Origin: Sherwoodlollariibacterium sp049275655
GTDB lineage: Bacteria > Omnitrophota > Gorgyraeia > Gygaellales > Profunditerraquicolaceae
Reading direction: 5' to 3'
DNA length: 64,000 bases
Assembly: GCA_049275655.1 (NCBI GenBank)
Contig: JBASUY010000030.1
Coordinates: 186,001 to 250,000, forward strand
Made by a program: the position numbers and the translations under genes. Below, one piece after another: positions 52,343-59,507 of the stretch. Below the pieces are notes generated by a model. The model saw only the letters and a list, made by a program, of their open reading frames with translations. It was not told the origin of the DNA and ran no database searches. The first letter of the stretch is position 1, and every line of letters begins with the position of its first letter.

Positions 52343-53560
52343 TTATATCTTTCCTTCAAGGCAGACCTTAGAAAACTTCTTAGCGCTCTCTCTAATCTTA
52401 CGGCTAAAATTTTTATAATCTACTTCTATCAACCCAAACCTCGGAGAAAAACCTTTGTCCCACTCATAATTATCAATCAAAGACCAATAGATATAGCCTA
52501 AGACCTTAACCCCCGAAGCAATGGCCTCTGAGAGTTTTATTAAATGCCTACGGATAAAATCCCAACGCAACGCATCATCATCAGTACAGATTCCGTTTTC
52601 TAAAATAAAAACAGGTAGGCTATATCTTTTTAAACCCTCCAATATATTGTATAACCCATCAGGATATATATCCCAACCTAAAGAGTTTTTTTGTAAATTA
52701 CTACGGCTACTTTCGCAAGTATCCATTATAAAATTACTTATCCCCCAGCCCTTTAATTCTACAAGACTACGGCTGTAATAATTTACTCCGATAAAATCTA
52801 ATGCCTTAGCCTTTAAGGACTTTTCTATGAAGTTAAGGTTAAATAGCTTAGCCCGTAAAAAAGAGGCAAACTTATTCCTTAGGGTAGGCAGGTAGGGAGC
52901 AAAATCTTGCAGGTTCTGCGCAACACTAATAAAAGAATCTTTTAAATTATGCTCTTTATAAAAACTTTTTATAAACCTATAAGAGCGAATATGCGCCCCA
53001 AGAAGGTTAGAACAAACCTTAAACGCTTTAATCAATGATTTTTCCTGAGGTGGCCATGTGCCTAAAAGATAAGAGTGATAAAGATAGACCAACGGCTCAT
53101 TTATAGTAACCCAAAAACGAACATCCTTTGATAAGGCCTTTACTACTTTTGAAGTATAGCGTAAAAAATAATCTAAAGATCTCTTATTCTCCCAACCTCC
53201 CTGTTTTAAAAACCACAACGGATTTGTAAAATGATGGATGGTTACTATTGGCTCAAGGCAGTGTTTACGTAAGCTTGATATTACTAATTTGTAGTGCTCT
53301 AATGCTTCGCAAGAGAACCTCCCTTCTTCAGGCTCTATCCTGCTCCATTCAATTGAAAGGCGGTGGCAATTATGATTTAAGGCTTTAGCTAAGCCAAAAT
53401 CCTCTTCGTATAAATCATAATGCCGACAAGCGCTCCCCGAAAAAAAGGGGAGCTTCCTGGAGGATTCATAATCCCACCAGTCGCTTGAAAAGTTATCTCC
53501 TTCTACCTGATGCGCTGATGTTGCCGCACCCCAAAAAAAATCATGCGGGAACTCATACAT
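52343..53560 (-). CDS. Glycoside hydrolase family 1 beta-glucosidase-like enzyme
   Basis: A 405-residue GH1 enzyme. FFWGAATSAHQVEGDN at the N-terminus, the acid/base Glu155 in TINEPL and the nucleophile Glu321 in ILENGI are all present. It is shorter than many GH1 enzymes (about 450), with reduced loops. It probably hydrolyses beta-glucosides in the cytoplasm, perhaps products of the beta-glucan system upstream in the window. The start is the ATG at 53560; a -10 box ends 8 nt before it and there is no Shine-Dalgarno, so the mRNA may be leaderless. Confidence 0.92.
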   Translation of the reverse strand: MYEFPHDFFWGAATSAHQVEGDNFSSDWWDYESSRKLPFFSGSACRHYDLYEEDFGLAKALNHNCHRLSIEWSRIEPEEGRFSCEALEHYKLVISSLRKHCLEPIVTIHHFTNPLWFLKQGGWENKRSLDYFLRYTSKVVKALSKDVRFWVTINEPLVYLYHSYLLGTWPPQEKSLIKAFKVCSNLLGAHIRSYRFIKSFYKEHNLKDSFISVAQNLQDFAPYLPTLRNKFASFLRAKLFNLNFIEKSLKAKALDFIGVNYYSRSLVELKGWGISNFIMDTCESSRSNLQKNSLGWDIYPDGLYNILEGLKRYSLPVFILENGICTDDDALRWDFIRRHLIKLSEAIASGVKVLGYIYWSLIDNYEWDKGFSPRFGLIEVDYKNFSRKIRESAKKFSKVCLEGKI

Positions 53561-53567
53561 ATATATT

Positions 53568-53597
53568 ATTATAGCACCCAAAAATACAAAATCCCAA
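53568..53597 (-). promoter_or_regulatory. Promoter of the GH1-led operon (leaderless type)
   Basis: Minus-strand -10 TATAAT (53568-53573) with a possible -35 TTGGGA (53592-53597) at 18 nt. The -35 overlaps the terminator hairpin of the upstream gene. The -10 box ends 8 nt from the ATG. Confidence 0.5.
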
Positions 53598-53617
53598 CAT
53601 AAAAATGCCGGGATTTT
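53588..53617 (-). terminator. Intrinsic terminator after the peptidoglycan-binding lipoprotein gene
   Basis: Arms aaaatccc (53588-53595) and gggatttt (53610-53617), 14-nt loop. On the minus strand the stem is followed by a T-rich tract (TTTTGTATTTTT). Confidence 0.65.
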
Positions 53618-53641
53618 ATATTAACTCTTTTTGCCTGTATA

Positions 53642-54115
53642 TTAACGGCTCTTCGCTTTATCCTGCAAGAGGGGGTCAAGATATCTCTCTAAAACGCTCC
53701 AAGTCTTAGGCCCAACCTTTCCGTCTGCTACTAAATTATTCGCTTTTTGAAATTCAACTATAGCCTTTTTTGATAACGGGCCAATTTTACCATCTATAGA
53801 ACCGGTATAAAAGTTTGCGTTTTTAAGCGCGGTTTGTATCTGAATAGCTGTTGGCTTATACGGGCCTTCGGGCAGAACTTCTAATTTAACCGGAGCTTCA
53901 GAAGATGGGCCTAAAATAGATTCCGATTCTAAGGCTTTTGCCTGAGGCTTAGCTACATCCTGCTCCATAAGAGAAGATGAGGTCGTACTCATCGTCATAA
54001 GGTTCTCCATAGTCATAGGCTGCTGCATCTCCTCTAAAGGCTGCTGCTTCTTGCCACAGCCAAAAAACAAAGAAGACAAAAGAAGAACCGCTATAATGAG
54101 TCTTATTTTTTTCAT
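53642..54115 (-). CDS. Lipoprotein with peptidoglycan-binding domain
   Basis: A 157-residue lipoprotein. The signal peptide ends in the lipobox FFGC (about residue 20). A Met/Ser/Gln-rich disordered linker follows to about residue 85. The C-terminal PG_binding_1 domain (TAIQIQTALKNANFY, GSIDGKIGPLSKKAIVEFQKA, DGKVGPKTWSVL) carries the repeated G-x-x-G-P/T-K motif that binds the cell wall. It probably anchors the outer or inner membrane to peptidoglycan. GGAGG precedes the ATG; it has its own promoter and terminator. Confidence 0.88.
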   Translation of the reverse strand: MKKIRLIIAVLLLSSLFFGCGKKQQPLEEMQQPMTMENLMTMSTTSSSLMEQDVAKPQAKALESESILGPSSEAPVKLEVLPEGPYKPTAIQIQTALKNANFYTGSIDGKIGPLSKKAIVEFQKANNLVADGKVGPKTWSVLERYLDPLLQDKAKSR

Positions 54116-54143
54116 TTAATTATCACCTCCCATGGTTAATTTT

Positions 54144-54171
54144 ATTTTAACAAAACTAAGGTAAAAATCAA
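54144..54171 (-). promoter_or_regulatory. Promoter of the peptidoglycan-binding lipoprotein gene
   Basis: Minus-strand -35 TTGATT (54166-54171), 16-nt spacer, -10 TAAAAT (54144-54149), 28 nt before the ATG, leaving room for the GGGAGGTGA ribosome site. Confidence 0.5.
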
Positions 54172-54176
54172 TAAAA

Positions 54177-54641
54177 TTAATCAGAAGAGGGGCTCAAAGA
54201 AGCCAGCCTCTCTCTTACGGTATCGCTTATTACTTTTCCGTCAGCCTGTGGGCCTATCCTTGCATTTACCTCTTTTATTACCTTCCCCATATCTTTGATT
54301 CCTGAAGCATTTGTTTGGGCTATAACTTCTACAACTATTTTTAAAACCTCTTCATAAGGCAACTCCGGCGGGAGATAACTCTTTAATACCTCCATCTCCT
54401 TCTCTTCTTTCTCTGCCATCTCTATACGCTTGCCCTTAGTAAATTGCTCAATAGAATCTTTGCGCTGCTTAATCTGTTTTTTTATAACCGAAACAACCTC
54501 TGTATCATCAAGCGCGCTCTTCTTTTTAGCCGTAGCTAAATTTATCATCTCAGCGCGTAAAAAACTTATCACCGAGCTTTTTAAAACGTCCCTCTTCTTC
54601 ATCGCTTCTTTATAATCATTAAGGATCTTACCTTCTAGCAT
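54177..54641 (-). CDS. yqeY: GatB/YqeY domain protein
   Basis: A 154-residue helical protein of the GatB/YqeY family. LNDYKEAMKKRDVLKSSVISFLRAEM-type N-terminal helices (outline), ETEV-like DDTEVVSVIKKQIKQRKDSIEQF and the C-terminal DMGKVIKEVNARIGPQADGKVIS are characteristic. It is related to the tail of GatB, the tRNA-dependent amidotransferase subunit; its own role is unknown. The ATG at 54641 is behind AAGGAGGAG, so a longer start at 54671 is rejected. It lies 26 nt after the PfkB kinase gene. Confidence 0.92.
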   Translation of the reverse strand: MLEGKILNDYKEAMKKRDVLKSSVISFLRAEMINLATAKKKSALDDTEVVSVIKKQIKQRKDSIEQFTKGKRIEMAEKEEKEMEVLKSYLPPELPYEEVLKIVVEVIAQTNASGIKDMGKVIKEVNARIGPQADGKVISDTVRERLASLSPSSD

Positions 54642-54667
54642 AATCTCCTCCTTTAGGTTAAAAACAA

Positions 54668-55567
54668 TCAAAAAGAAATCTGTTTCTTAAGAGAACCCAA
54701 CCTTTTATTTAAAGCGCGCCTACACATACCGGAAGAGGCCTCTAACCCAAAACCCTCAATGTTAAAAGAGGCTGCAACCGTACCTAAGGCAATAGCCCTC
54801 CTTATCTCTTTATCAGTAATCCTCTTAGCAACAGACAAATGCCCCATAAAACCTCCGGCAAAGGTATCCCCTGCTCCGGTAGGGTCTATAATTTTATCGG
54901 AGGGGTAAGCAGGCAAAGAAAAGAAACTCTTACCGTTATAAAATAAGCTCCCGTGCTCTCCTTTTTTTATCAAAACCATCTTTAAGCCCATCTTTCGTAA
55001 AGACTTAGCCGCTTTAATCACTCCTCTCTCTCCTGAAAGGGTTAAGGCCTCTTTATCATTAGCAAGAAATATATCTACTTTTTTAAATAGCCTTAACAAA
55101 GGCTTACGCTTAGAATCTATCCAGTAATTCATACTATCTAAGGCAACAAACCCGGGGGAATCTATATTCCTTAACAATGATAATTGTATATCAGGGTCAA
55201 CATTCGCTAAAAAAATATCTTTTATCTTGCGCTGGCTAGGTATAAGGCGCGGCTTAAAAGAAGCAAGAACCCCAAGCTCTGTCTTTAATGTAACGGCGGT
55301 ATTAAAGTCCTTACGGTATTCGCCTTCCCAGTAAAAGGTCTTACCCTTCTCTACTGAAAGGGCTGATAGGTCTATACCCTTTGCCTTTAGAAAATTAATA
55401 TGCTCCTGCGGAAAATCTTCTCCTATGCAGGCGACAATACTTACTTTATTAAATAGCCTTGCAGACATAGAAAAATGCGAAGCAGAGCCGCCGAGAATCC
55501 TTTTGCGTAAGCCATAAGGAGTTTTGATTGTATCTAAGGCAACCGTACCTAATACTAATACCGGCAT
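54668..55567 (-). CDS. PfkB family sugar/nucleoside kinase
   Basis: A 299-residue ribokinase-fold kinase. GGSASHFSMSARLF near residues 26-39 is the N-terminal substrate region and DPTGAGDTFAGGFMGHL near 228-244 carries the anion hole and catalytic Asp. The substrate cannot be told from sequence alone; ribose, adenosine and related compounds are all possible. It lies 10 nt after uppP. Confidence 0.9.
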   Translation of the reverse strand: MPVLVLGTVALDTIKTPYGLRKRILGGSASHFSMSARLFNKVSIVACIGEDFPQEHINFLKAKGIDLSALSVEKGKTFYWEGEYRKDFNTAVTLKTELGVLASFKPRLIPSQRKIKDIFLANVDPDIQLSLLRNIDSPGFVALDSMNYWIDSKRKPLLRLFKKVDIFLANDKEALTLSGERGVIKAAKSLRKMGLKMVLIKKGEHGSLFYNGKSFFSLPAYPSDKIIDPTGAGDTFAGGFMGHLSVAKRITDKEIRRAIALGTVAASFNIEGFGLEASSGMCRRALNKRLGSLKKQISF

Positions 55568-55577
55568 ATAAAATCCT

Positions 55578-56321
55578 TTATCCTATTTTAATAAAAGCCA
55601 ATAAGGCAATAAAAATAGAGTAATAACCAAAATAATAAAGCTTCGCCCTCCTTATTACTAACCTTAAAAGAAGAAGCGCTAAGAGCCCGCTGATTAAGCT
55701 TGCAATAAACCCCAATAAAAGGTTAATTGAGTTCTGTTGTATAGCCAAATCTATCTTCTTAAACTCTAAGATTAAAGCGCCAAGGATTAAGGGGATAGAA
55801 GCTATAAAAGAAAATTTAAAAGAATCCTCTTTTTGTATCCCCCTAAACAAAAGCGTAGATATAGTTGCCCCTGAACGGGAGATACCCGGGATAATAGCAA
55901 ACGCCTGCATAAACCCTAAGGCAATTCCGTCTTTTACCCCTACATCCCTCCTTGTCCCAAAGGGGAAATATCTGGTAAAGATAAGCCCTATGCCGGTCAA
56001 AAAGAGGGCAAGACAAACTGCACGCGGAGAAGAAAAGAGTTTTTCAAAAAAATCCTTTCCAAGCAAGGCTATAGAAGCGGTAATAACTGTGGCCGTAAAA
56101 AGGAAGAGAATAGTTTTTAAGTTCCTGAATAGGCTAATTATATCCTTAAAGAAAAAGATTATTACCGCTACAAGCGTGCCTAAATGTAGGATAATAGGCA
56201 GAACTATTCCTTCTGATTTTAAGCCAAGAAGCCCTTGGGCAATGACAAGATGGCCTGAACTTGAGACCGGAAAAAACTCTGTTAACCCCTGAAGAATCCC
56301 TAAGATAATATAACTAAGCAT
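55578..56321 (-). CDS. uppP: Undecaprenyl-diphosphatase (BacA/UppP)
   Basis: A 247-residue membrane phosphatase that recycles the undecaprenyl carrier for cell-wall and polysaccharide synthesis. GLTEFFPVSSSGH (12-24) and PGISRSGATIS carry the catalytic Glu, Ser, His and Arg. About seven membrane helices, slightly shorter than E. coli UppP (273). It overlaps the RluA-type gene by 8 nt. Confidence 0.96.
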   Translation of the reverse strand: MLSYIILGILQGLTEFFPVSSSGHLVIAQGLLGLKSEGIVLPIILHLGTLVAVIIFFFKDIISLFRNLKTILFLFTATVITASIALLGKDFFEKLFSSPRAVCLALFLTGIGLIFTRYFPFGTRRDVGVKDGIALGFMQAFAIIPGISRSGATISTLLFRGIQKEDSFKFSFIASIPLILGALILEFKKIDLAIQQNSINLLLGFIASLISGLLALLLLRLVIRRAKLYYFGYYSIFIALLAFIKIG

Positions 56322-56907
56322 GGTCTTTTAAAAAATTAAGCATATCTTGCGGTAAGCCTACCTCTATCTTTAATGCCTTCCCGGATATAGGGTGCAAAAA
56401 CTCAAGAGATTTTGCGTGAAGCATAAGCCTTTTGGCTTTTATCTTAAAATCCTTTCTAAAAGCAAACCTGTCTTCTCCGAGAATAGGATTGCCTAAAGAC
56501 TTAAAGTGTATCCTTAGCTGATTAGTCCTCCCGGTAAACGGCTCAGCCTCTACTACCGTAAAAAACCGCCTCTTCTCTACAACCCTATAACTTGTCTTGG
56601 CAAAGAGGTTTTCAATCCTTTTTTCAATCACCCCTGACTCTTTATAAGGGAAGCCATAGACAAAAGCGATATAGGTTTTCTTAACCTGCCTATGTTTAAA
56701 TGCCTCTGCCATCCTACGTTGAACTTCACGGCATTTTGCATAAATAATAAGCCCGGAAGTACCCCGGTCTAATCTGTGGCATGGATAAAAACCTAAAATA
56801 CTGGTTAATGTCCGCTTCTCTTTTTTTGGGGTAGGTACGGTAAGAAGCCCTGAAGGCTTATCTACCACTAATAAGTAATTATCTTCGTAAACTACCGGAA
56901 TATCCAC
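56314..56907 (-). CDS. RluA-family pseudouridine synthase (no S4 domain)
   Basis: A 197-residue RNA pseudouridine synthase. The catalytic Asp47 lies in HRLDRGTSGL (44-53); PFTGRTNQLRIHF is the conserved RTHQIR-type segment. It lacks the N-terminal S4 RNA-binding domain, like RluA or TruC rather than RluC/D. The target (rRNA or tRNA) is unknown. It abuts nadA with no gap. Confidence 0.92.
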   Translation of the reverse strand: MDIPVVYEDNYLLVVDKPSGLLTVPTPKKEKRTLTSILGFYPCHRLDRGTSGLIIYAKCREVQRRMAEAFKHRQVKKTYIAFVYGFPYKESGVIEKRIENLFAKTSYRVVEKRRFFTVVEAEPFTGRTNQLRIHFKSLGNPILGEDRFAFRKDFKIKAKRLMLHAKSLEFLHPISGKALKIEVGLPQDMLNFLKDHA

Positions 56908-57825
56908 CTATATTATCTTTAACATCCTATCTATAGATTTCTTAGCGCGGCTGCGGATATCATCGGGCACCCTTACTTCCCCTACCATCTCTTCAAGCGC
57001 AAAGGCAATCTTCTCTTGTGTAGTACGCTTCATATTAGGACAGACAGCCTTTTCTGACGCTGGATAGAACTCTTTACCAGGATTATCTTTCTTTAACTGG
57101 TAAATCAATCCTACCTCTGTACCTACAATAAACTCTCTTGCTTCTGAATTGCGCGCAAACTTAACCATTAAAGAGGTTGAAAAGACCGCGTCTGCAATAG
57201 AGACTACTTGAGGAAGGCATTCAGGATGAACCATTACTTTAGCAAAAGGATGCAATATCTTATTACGCTTAATATCCTCGGGCAATATCTTTATATGAGT
57301 AGGACAAAAACCATCCCAAATAATCATCTTCCTCCCCGTCTTCTTCTCTACATAATCAGCAAGGTATTTATCTGGAACAAATATAATCTCTTTATAATCC
57401 TTTAAATAATTAACTACGGAAACAGCATTAGTTGAAGTACAGCAATAGTCTAATTCTGCCTTTACCTCTGCTGATGTATTTACGTATCCAACTGTTACTG
57501 CTTTCGGGTATTTTTCCTTTAATCTCTTTAAGTCATCTGCCTTAAGCATATTCGCCATAGGGCAACCGGCATTAATATCCGGCATAATAACCTTCTTATC
57601 CGGCGAAAGAATAGCAGCAGTCTCTGCCATAAAGTGCACCCCACAGAATAGAATAACTTCGGCATTTGTTTTAGCAGCAATACGGCTTAACTCTAAAGAA
57701 TCCCCTTTATAATCAGCTACATCCTGGACCTCAGGGAGCTGATAATTATGCGCCAAAATTACGGCGTTACGCTTCTTCTTAAGCTCTTTAATTTTCTTCT
57801 CTAATTTACCAATATCTTTAACCAT
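56908..57825 (-). CDS. nadA: Quinolinate synthase
   Basis: A 305-residue [4Fe-4S] enzyme of NAD biosynthesis that joins iminoaspartate and dihydroxyacetone phosphate. ILAHNYQLPEVQDVADYKGDSLELS near the N-terminus (outline), FCGVHFMAETA, the central YCCTSTNA and late VHPEC and CPNMKRTT supply the cluster cysteines and active site. nadB is not adjacent. It lies 5 nt after mnmA. Confidence 0.97.
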   Translation of the reverse strand: MVKDIGKLEKKIKELKKKRNAVILAHNYQLPEVQDVADYKGDSLELSRIAAKTNAEVILFCGVHFMAETAAILSPDKKVIMPDINAGCPMANMLKADDLKRLKEKYPKAVTVGYVNTSAEVKAELDYCCTSTNAVSVVNYLKDYKEIIFVPDKYLADYVEKKTGRKMIIWDGFCPTHIKILPEDIKRNKILHPFAKVMVHPECLPQVVSIADAVFSTSLMVKFARNSEAREFIVGTEVGLIYQLKKDNPGKEFYPASEKAVCPNMKRTTQEKIAFALEEMVGEVRVPDDIRSRAKKSIDRMLKII

Positions 57826-57830
57826 ATTTA

Positions 57831-58901
57831 TTATGATAATACCTTATCAATAACCCCTCCGCCCACTACCTTATCCCCGTCATAAAATACCGCTGACTGG
57901 CCGGGGGTTATAGCAAATTGCGGCTTTTTGAAATTAACCCTGATTTTGTTTCCGACTGGAGTTAAGACTGCTTTGCTTTCTTTATGATTATACCGTATCT
58001 TTACTTTAAGGACAACTTTATTTTTAAAAGCTTTATTTACAAGATAAGGGCTCTTTAGCATAAACTCTTTAGAGAAGGCATCTTCTTTTTTACCTATAAT
58101 AATAGTATGATTCTTATGGTTTATCTTTATGATATAAGCAGGATAGCCTAAAGCAATCCCCAATCCCTCACGCTGGCCGATTGTATAAAAAGCAATTCCC
58201 TTGTGTGCTCCTACGACATTACCCTTTCTATCTAAAACCTTACCTGAAACCATCTTGCTTCCAAGCCGTCTTTTTAAGAATTCCCGATAATTATCTTGAG
58301 CAAGAAAACAAACCTCTTGGCTCTCCGGCTTACTAGATAAAGGTAAAGAAAAACTACGGGCTAATCTTATCACTTCATCCTTACGGTAGCTGCCTAAAGG
58401 AAAAAGCACATGCTTTAGCTGCCTTTGAGTTAATCTGTATAAAAAATACGATTGGTCTTTTTTGGCGTCTTTCCCTTTAAAAATAAATAACTGCCCATTA
58501 AGCTTATTTACCCTGACATAATGCCCCGTAGCAAGAAACTTAGCACCTAAGGCAAAGGCTTCTTCTAAAAGCTTGCCAAATTTAATATATTGATTACAAA
58601 TAATACAAGGATTAGGAGTCCTGCCTAATGAATATTGACTGCAAAAATCTTTTATTACATAATCGTTTAGATGCCTTTGGATATTCAATATATAATGTTT
58701 TATTCCCAAACTTTTAGCTACTATCCTTGCGTCTTCTACAGAAGAATCATTGTAGGATGAGGTTTTGTATTTATTGGTTTGAGCCAATTTAAAGCGCATG
58801 GTAAGCCCTATCACCTCATAACCCTTGTGCTTTAATAAAGCGGCTGCTACCGAAGAGTCAATGCCTCCGCTCATTGCTACGGCAACTCTTTTTTTACTCA
58901 T
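57831..58901 (-). CDS. mnmA: tRNA-specific 2-thiouridylase
   Basis: A 356-residue enzyme that makes s2U34 in tRNA for Lys, Glu and Gln. The PP-loop SGGIDSS is at 11-17. The two catalytic cysteines are C99 in GRTPNPCIIC and C198 in SQEVCFL. The C-terminal barrel (GQSAVFYDGDKVVGGG) is complete. It heads the mnmA-nadA-rluA-uppP-pfkB-yqeY run. A terminator-like hairpin (58928-58967) lies in its upstream region. Confidence 0.97.
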   Translation of the reverse strand: MSKKRVAVAMSGGIDSSVAAALLKHKGYEVIGLTMRFKLAQTNKYKTSSYNDSSVEDARIVAKSLGIKHYILNIQRHLNDYVIKDFCSQYSLGRTPNPCIICNQYIKFGKLLEEAFALGAKFLATGHYVRVNKLNGQLFIFKGKDAKKDQSYFLYRLTQRQLKHVLFPLGSYRKDEVIRLARSFSLPLSSKPESQEVCFLAQDNYREFLKRRLGSKMVSGKVLDRKGNVVGAHKGIAFYTIGQREGLGIALGYPAYIIKINHKNHTIIIGKKEDAFSKEFMLKSPYLVNKAFKNKVVLKVKIRYNHKESKAVLTPVGNKIRVNFKKPQFAITPGQSAVFYDGDKVVGGGVIDKVLS

Positions 58902-58924
58902 TCCGTATTCTTTTTAAAATAAAT

Positions 58925-59089
58925 AAAAAGAGGACACTTTACAAATAACATAAAGAGACGTCCTCTTATTAATAATCACTCGTATATTTAATTTTATTTC
59001 TTTTCAAAAAGTTTAACTAATATAACGACAAGAAATAGGATGTTTAACACCACAAGGAAGCTTAAGGTTTTAATACCTAATTTTTGTTA
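58925..59089 (-). ncRNA. Candidate short transcript or mnmA leader
   Basis: The 277-nt gap between mnmA and cold-shock gene 2 holds a promoter (59096-59123) and, 130 nt later, a terminator-like hairpin. The RNA between could be a small RNA or an mnmA leader. One frame reads a hydrophobic peptide ending FLVVLNILFLVVILVKLFEKK but has no ATG and no ribosome site; only GTG starts are available. Confidence 0.3.
58928..58967 (-). terminator. Terminator-like hairpin upstream of mnmA
   Basis: Arms aagaggac (58928-58935) and gtcctctt (58960-58967) with an inner 5-bp stem cttta/taaag. On the minus strand it is followed by TTTTTATTT and then by the mnmA start 27 nt later. It either ends a short upstream transcript or attenuates mnmA. 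Confidence 0.6.
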
Positions 59090-59095
59090 TTATTT

Positions 59096-59123
59096 ATTAT
59101 AACCTCAAAATACAATTCGTAAA
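59096..59123 (-). promoter_or_regulatory. Promoter upstream of the mnmA leader
   Basis: Minus-strand -35 TTTACG (59118-59123), 16-nt spacer, -10 TATAAT (59096-59101), just beyond the cold-shock terminator. Confidence 0.5.
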
Positions 59124-59126
59124 GAA

Positions 59127-59164
59127 AAAATAAGGGGGCTGGGTTTATCCAGCCCCCTTATTTT
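59127..59164 (-). terminator. Intrinsic terminator of cold-shock gene 2
   Basis: Perfect 16-bp arms aaaataagggggctgg (59127-59142) and ccagcccccttatttt (59149-59164), 6-nt loop, A/T tails on both sides. It starts 14 nt after the stop codon and could work in both directions. Confidence 0.92.
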
Positions 59165-59178
59165 AGGCCTACCAAAGT

Positions 59179-59379
59179 TTATAATTTATTTACCTTTGTT
59201 GCCTGTTCTCCCTTAGGGCCTTTTTCAATCTCAAATTCAACTTCTTGCCCTTCCTCTAAAGTCTTATAGCCATCACCCTGAATAGCGGTATGATGAACGA
59301 ATACATCAGCACCATCCTCAGGAGTAATAAATCCATAACCCTTTTGATTGGAAAACCACTTTACTTTACCTTTTGCCAT
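59179..59379 (-). CDS. Cold-shock protein, CspA family (copy 2)
   Basis: A 66-residue OB-fold protein nearly identical in its N-terminal third to copy 1 at 47467-47667. RNP1 KGYGFIT and RNP2 VFVHH are present; the second motif ends in His rather than Phe. It has its own promoter, leader hairpin and terminator, so it is a separate transcription unit behind pabBC. Strong GGAGGAGGTGA lies upstream of the ATG. Confidence 0.97.
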   Translation of the reverse strand: MAKGKVKWFSNQKGYGFITPEDGADVFVHHTAIQGDGYKTLEEGQEVEFEIEKGPKGEQATKVNKL

Positions 59380-59402
59380 CTTTACTTCTCACCTCCTCCA
59401 AC

Positions 59403-59440
59403 AAAAAAACCGTAAGGCGCATCACTCTTTATCCTTACGG
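59403..59440 (-). promoter_or_regulatory. Terminator-like leader hairpin of cold-shock gene 2 (candidate attenuator)
   Basis: On the minus strand, CCGTAAGG (59433-59440) pairs with CCTTACGG (59410-59417), loop 15 nt, followed by seven Ts (59403-59409). The ATG is 23 nt after the T7, the same spacing as in cold-shock gene 1, and the CCGTAA stem base is shared. Confidence 0.75.
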
Positions 59441-59479
59441 CTAAAAGACTTCAACTCCCTCTCTTTAACAACAAGAACA

Positions 59480-59507
59480 AATATACACTATTTTACCTAT
59501 TTGTCAA
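59480..59507 (-). promoter_or_regulatory. Promoter of cold-shock gene 2
   Basis: Minus-strand -35 TTGACA (59502-59507), 16-nt spacer, -10 TATATT (59480-59485). The -35 overlaps the last codons of pabBC. Confidence 0.7.

Noticed and set aside
59006..59064. Hydrophobic 19-28-residue peptide on the minus strand before mnmA
   Set aside because: Only GTG starts, no Shine-Dalgarno, and no way to test conservation here; mentioned as part of the leader finding but not called as a gene.
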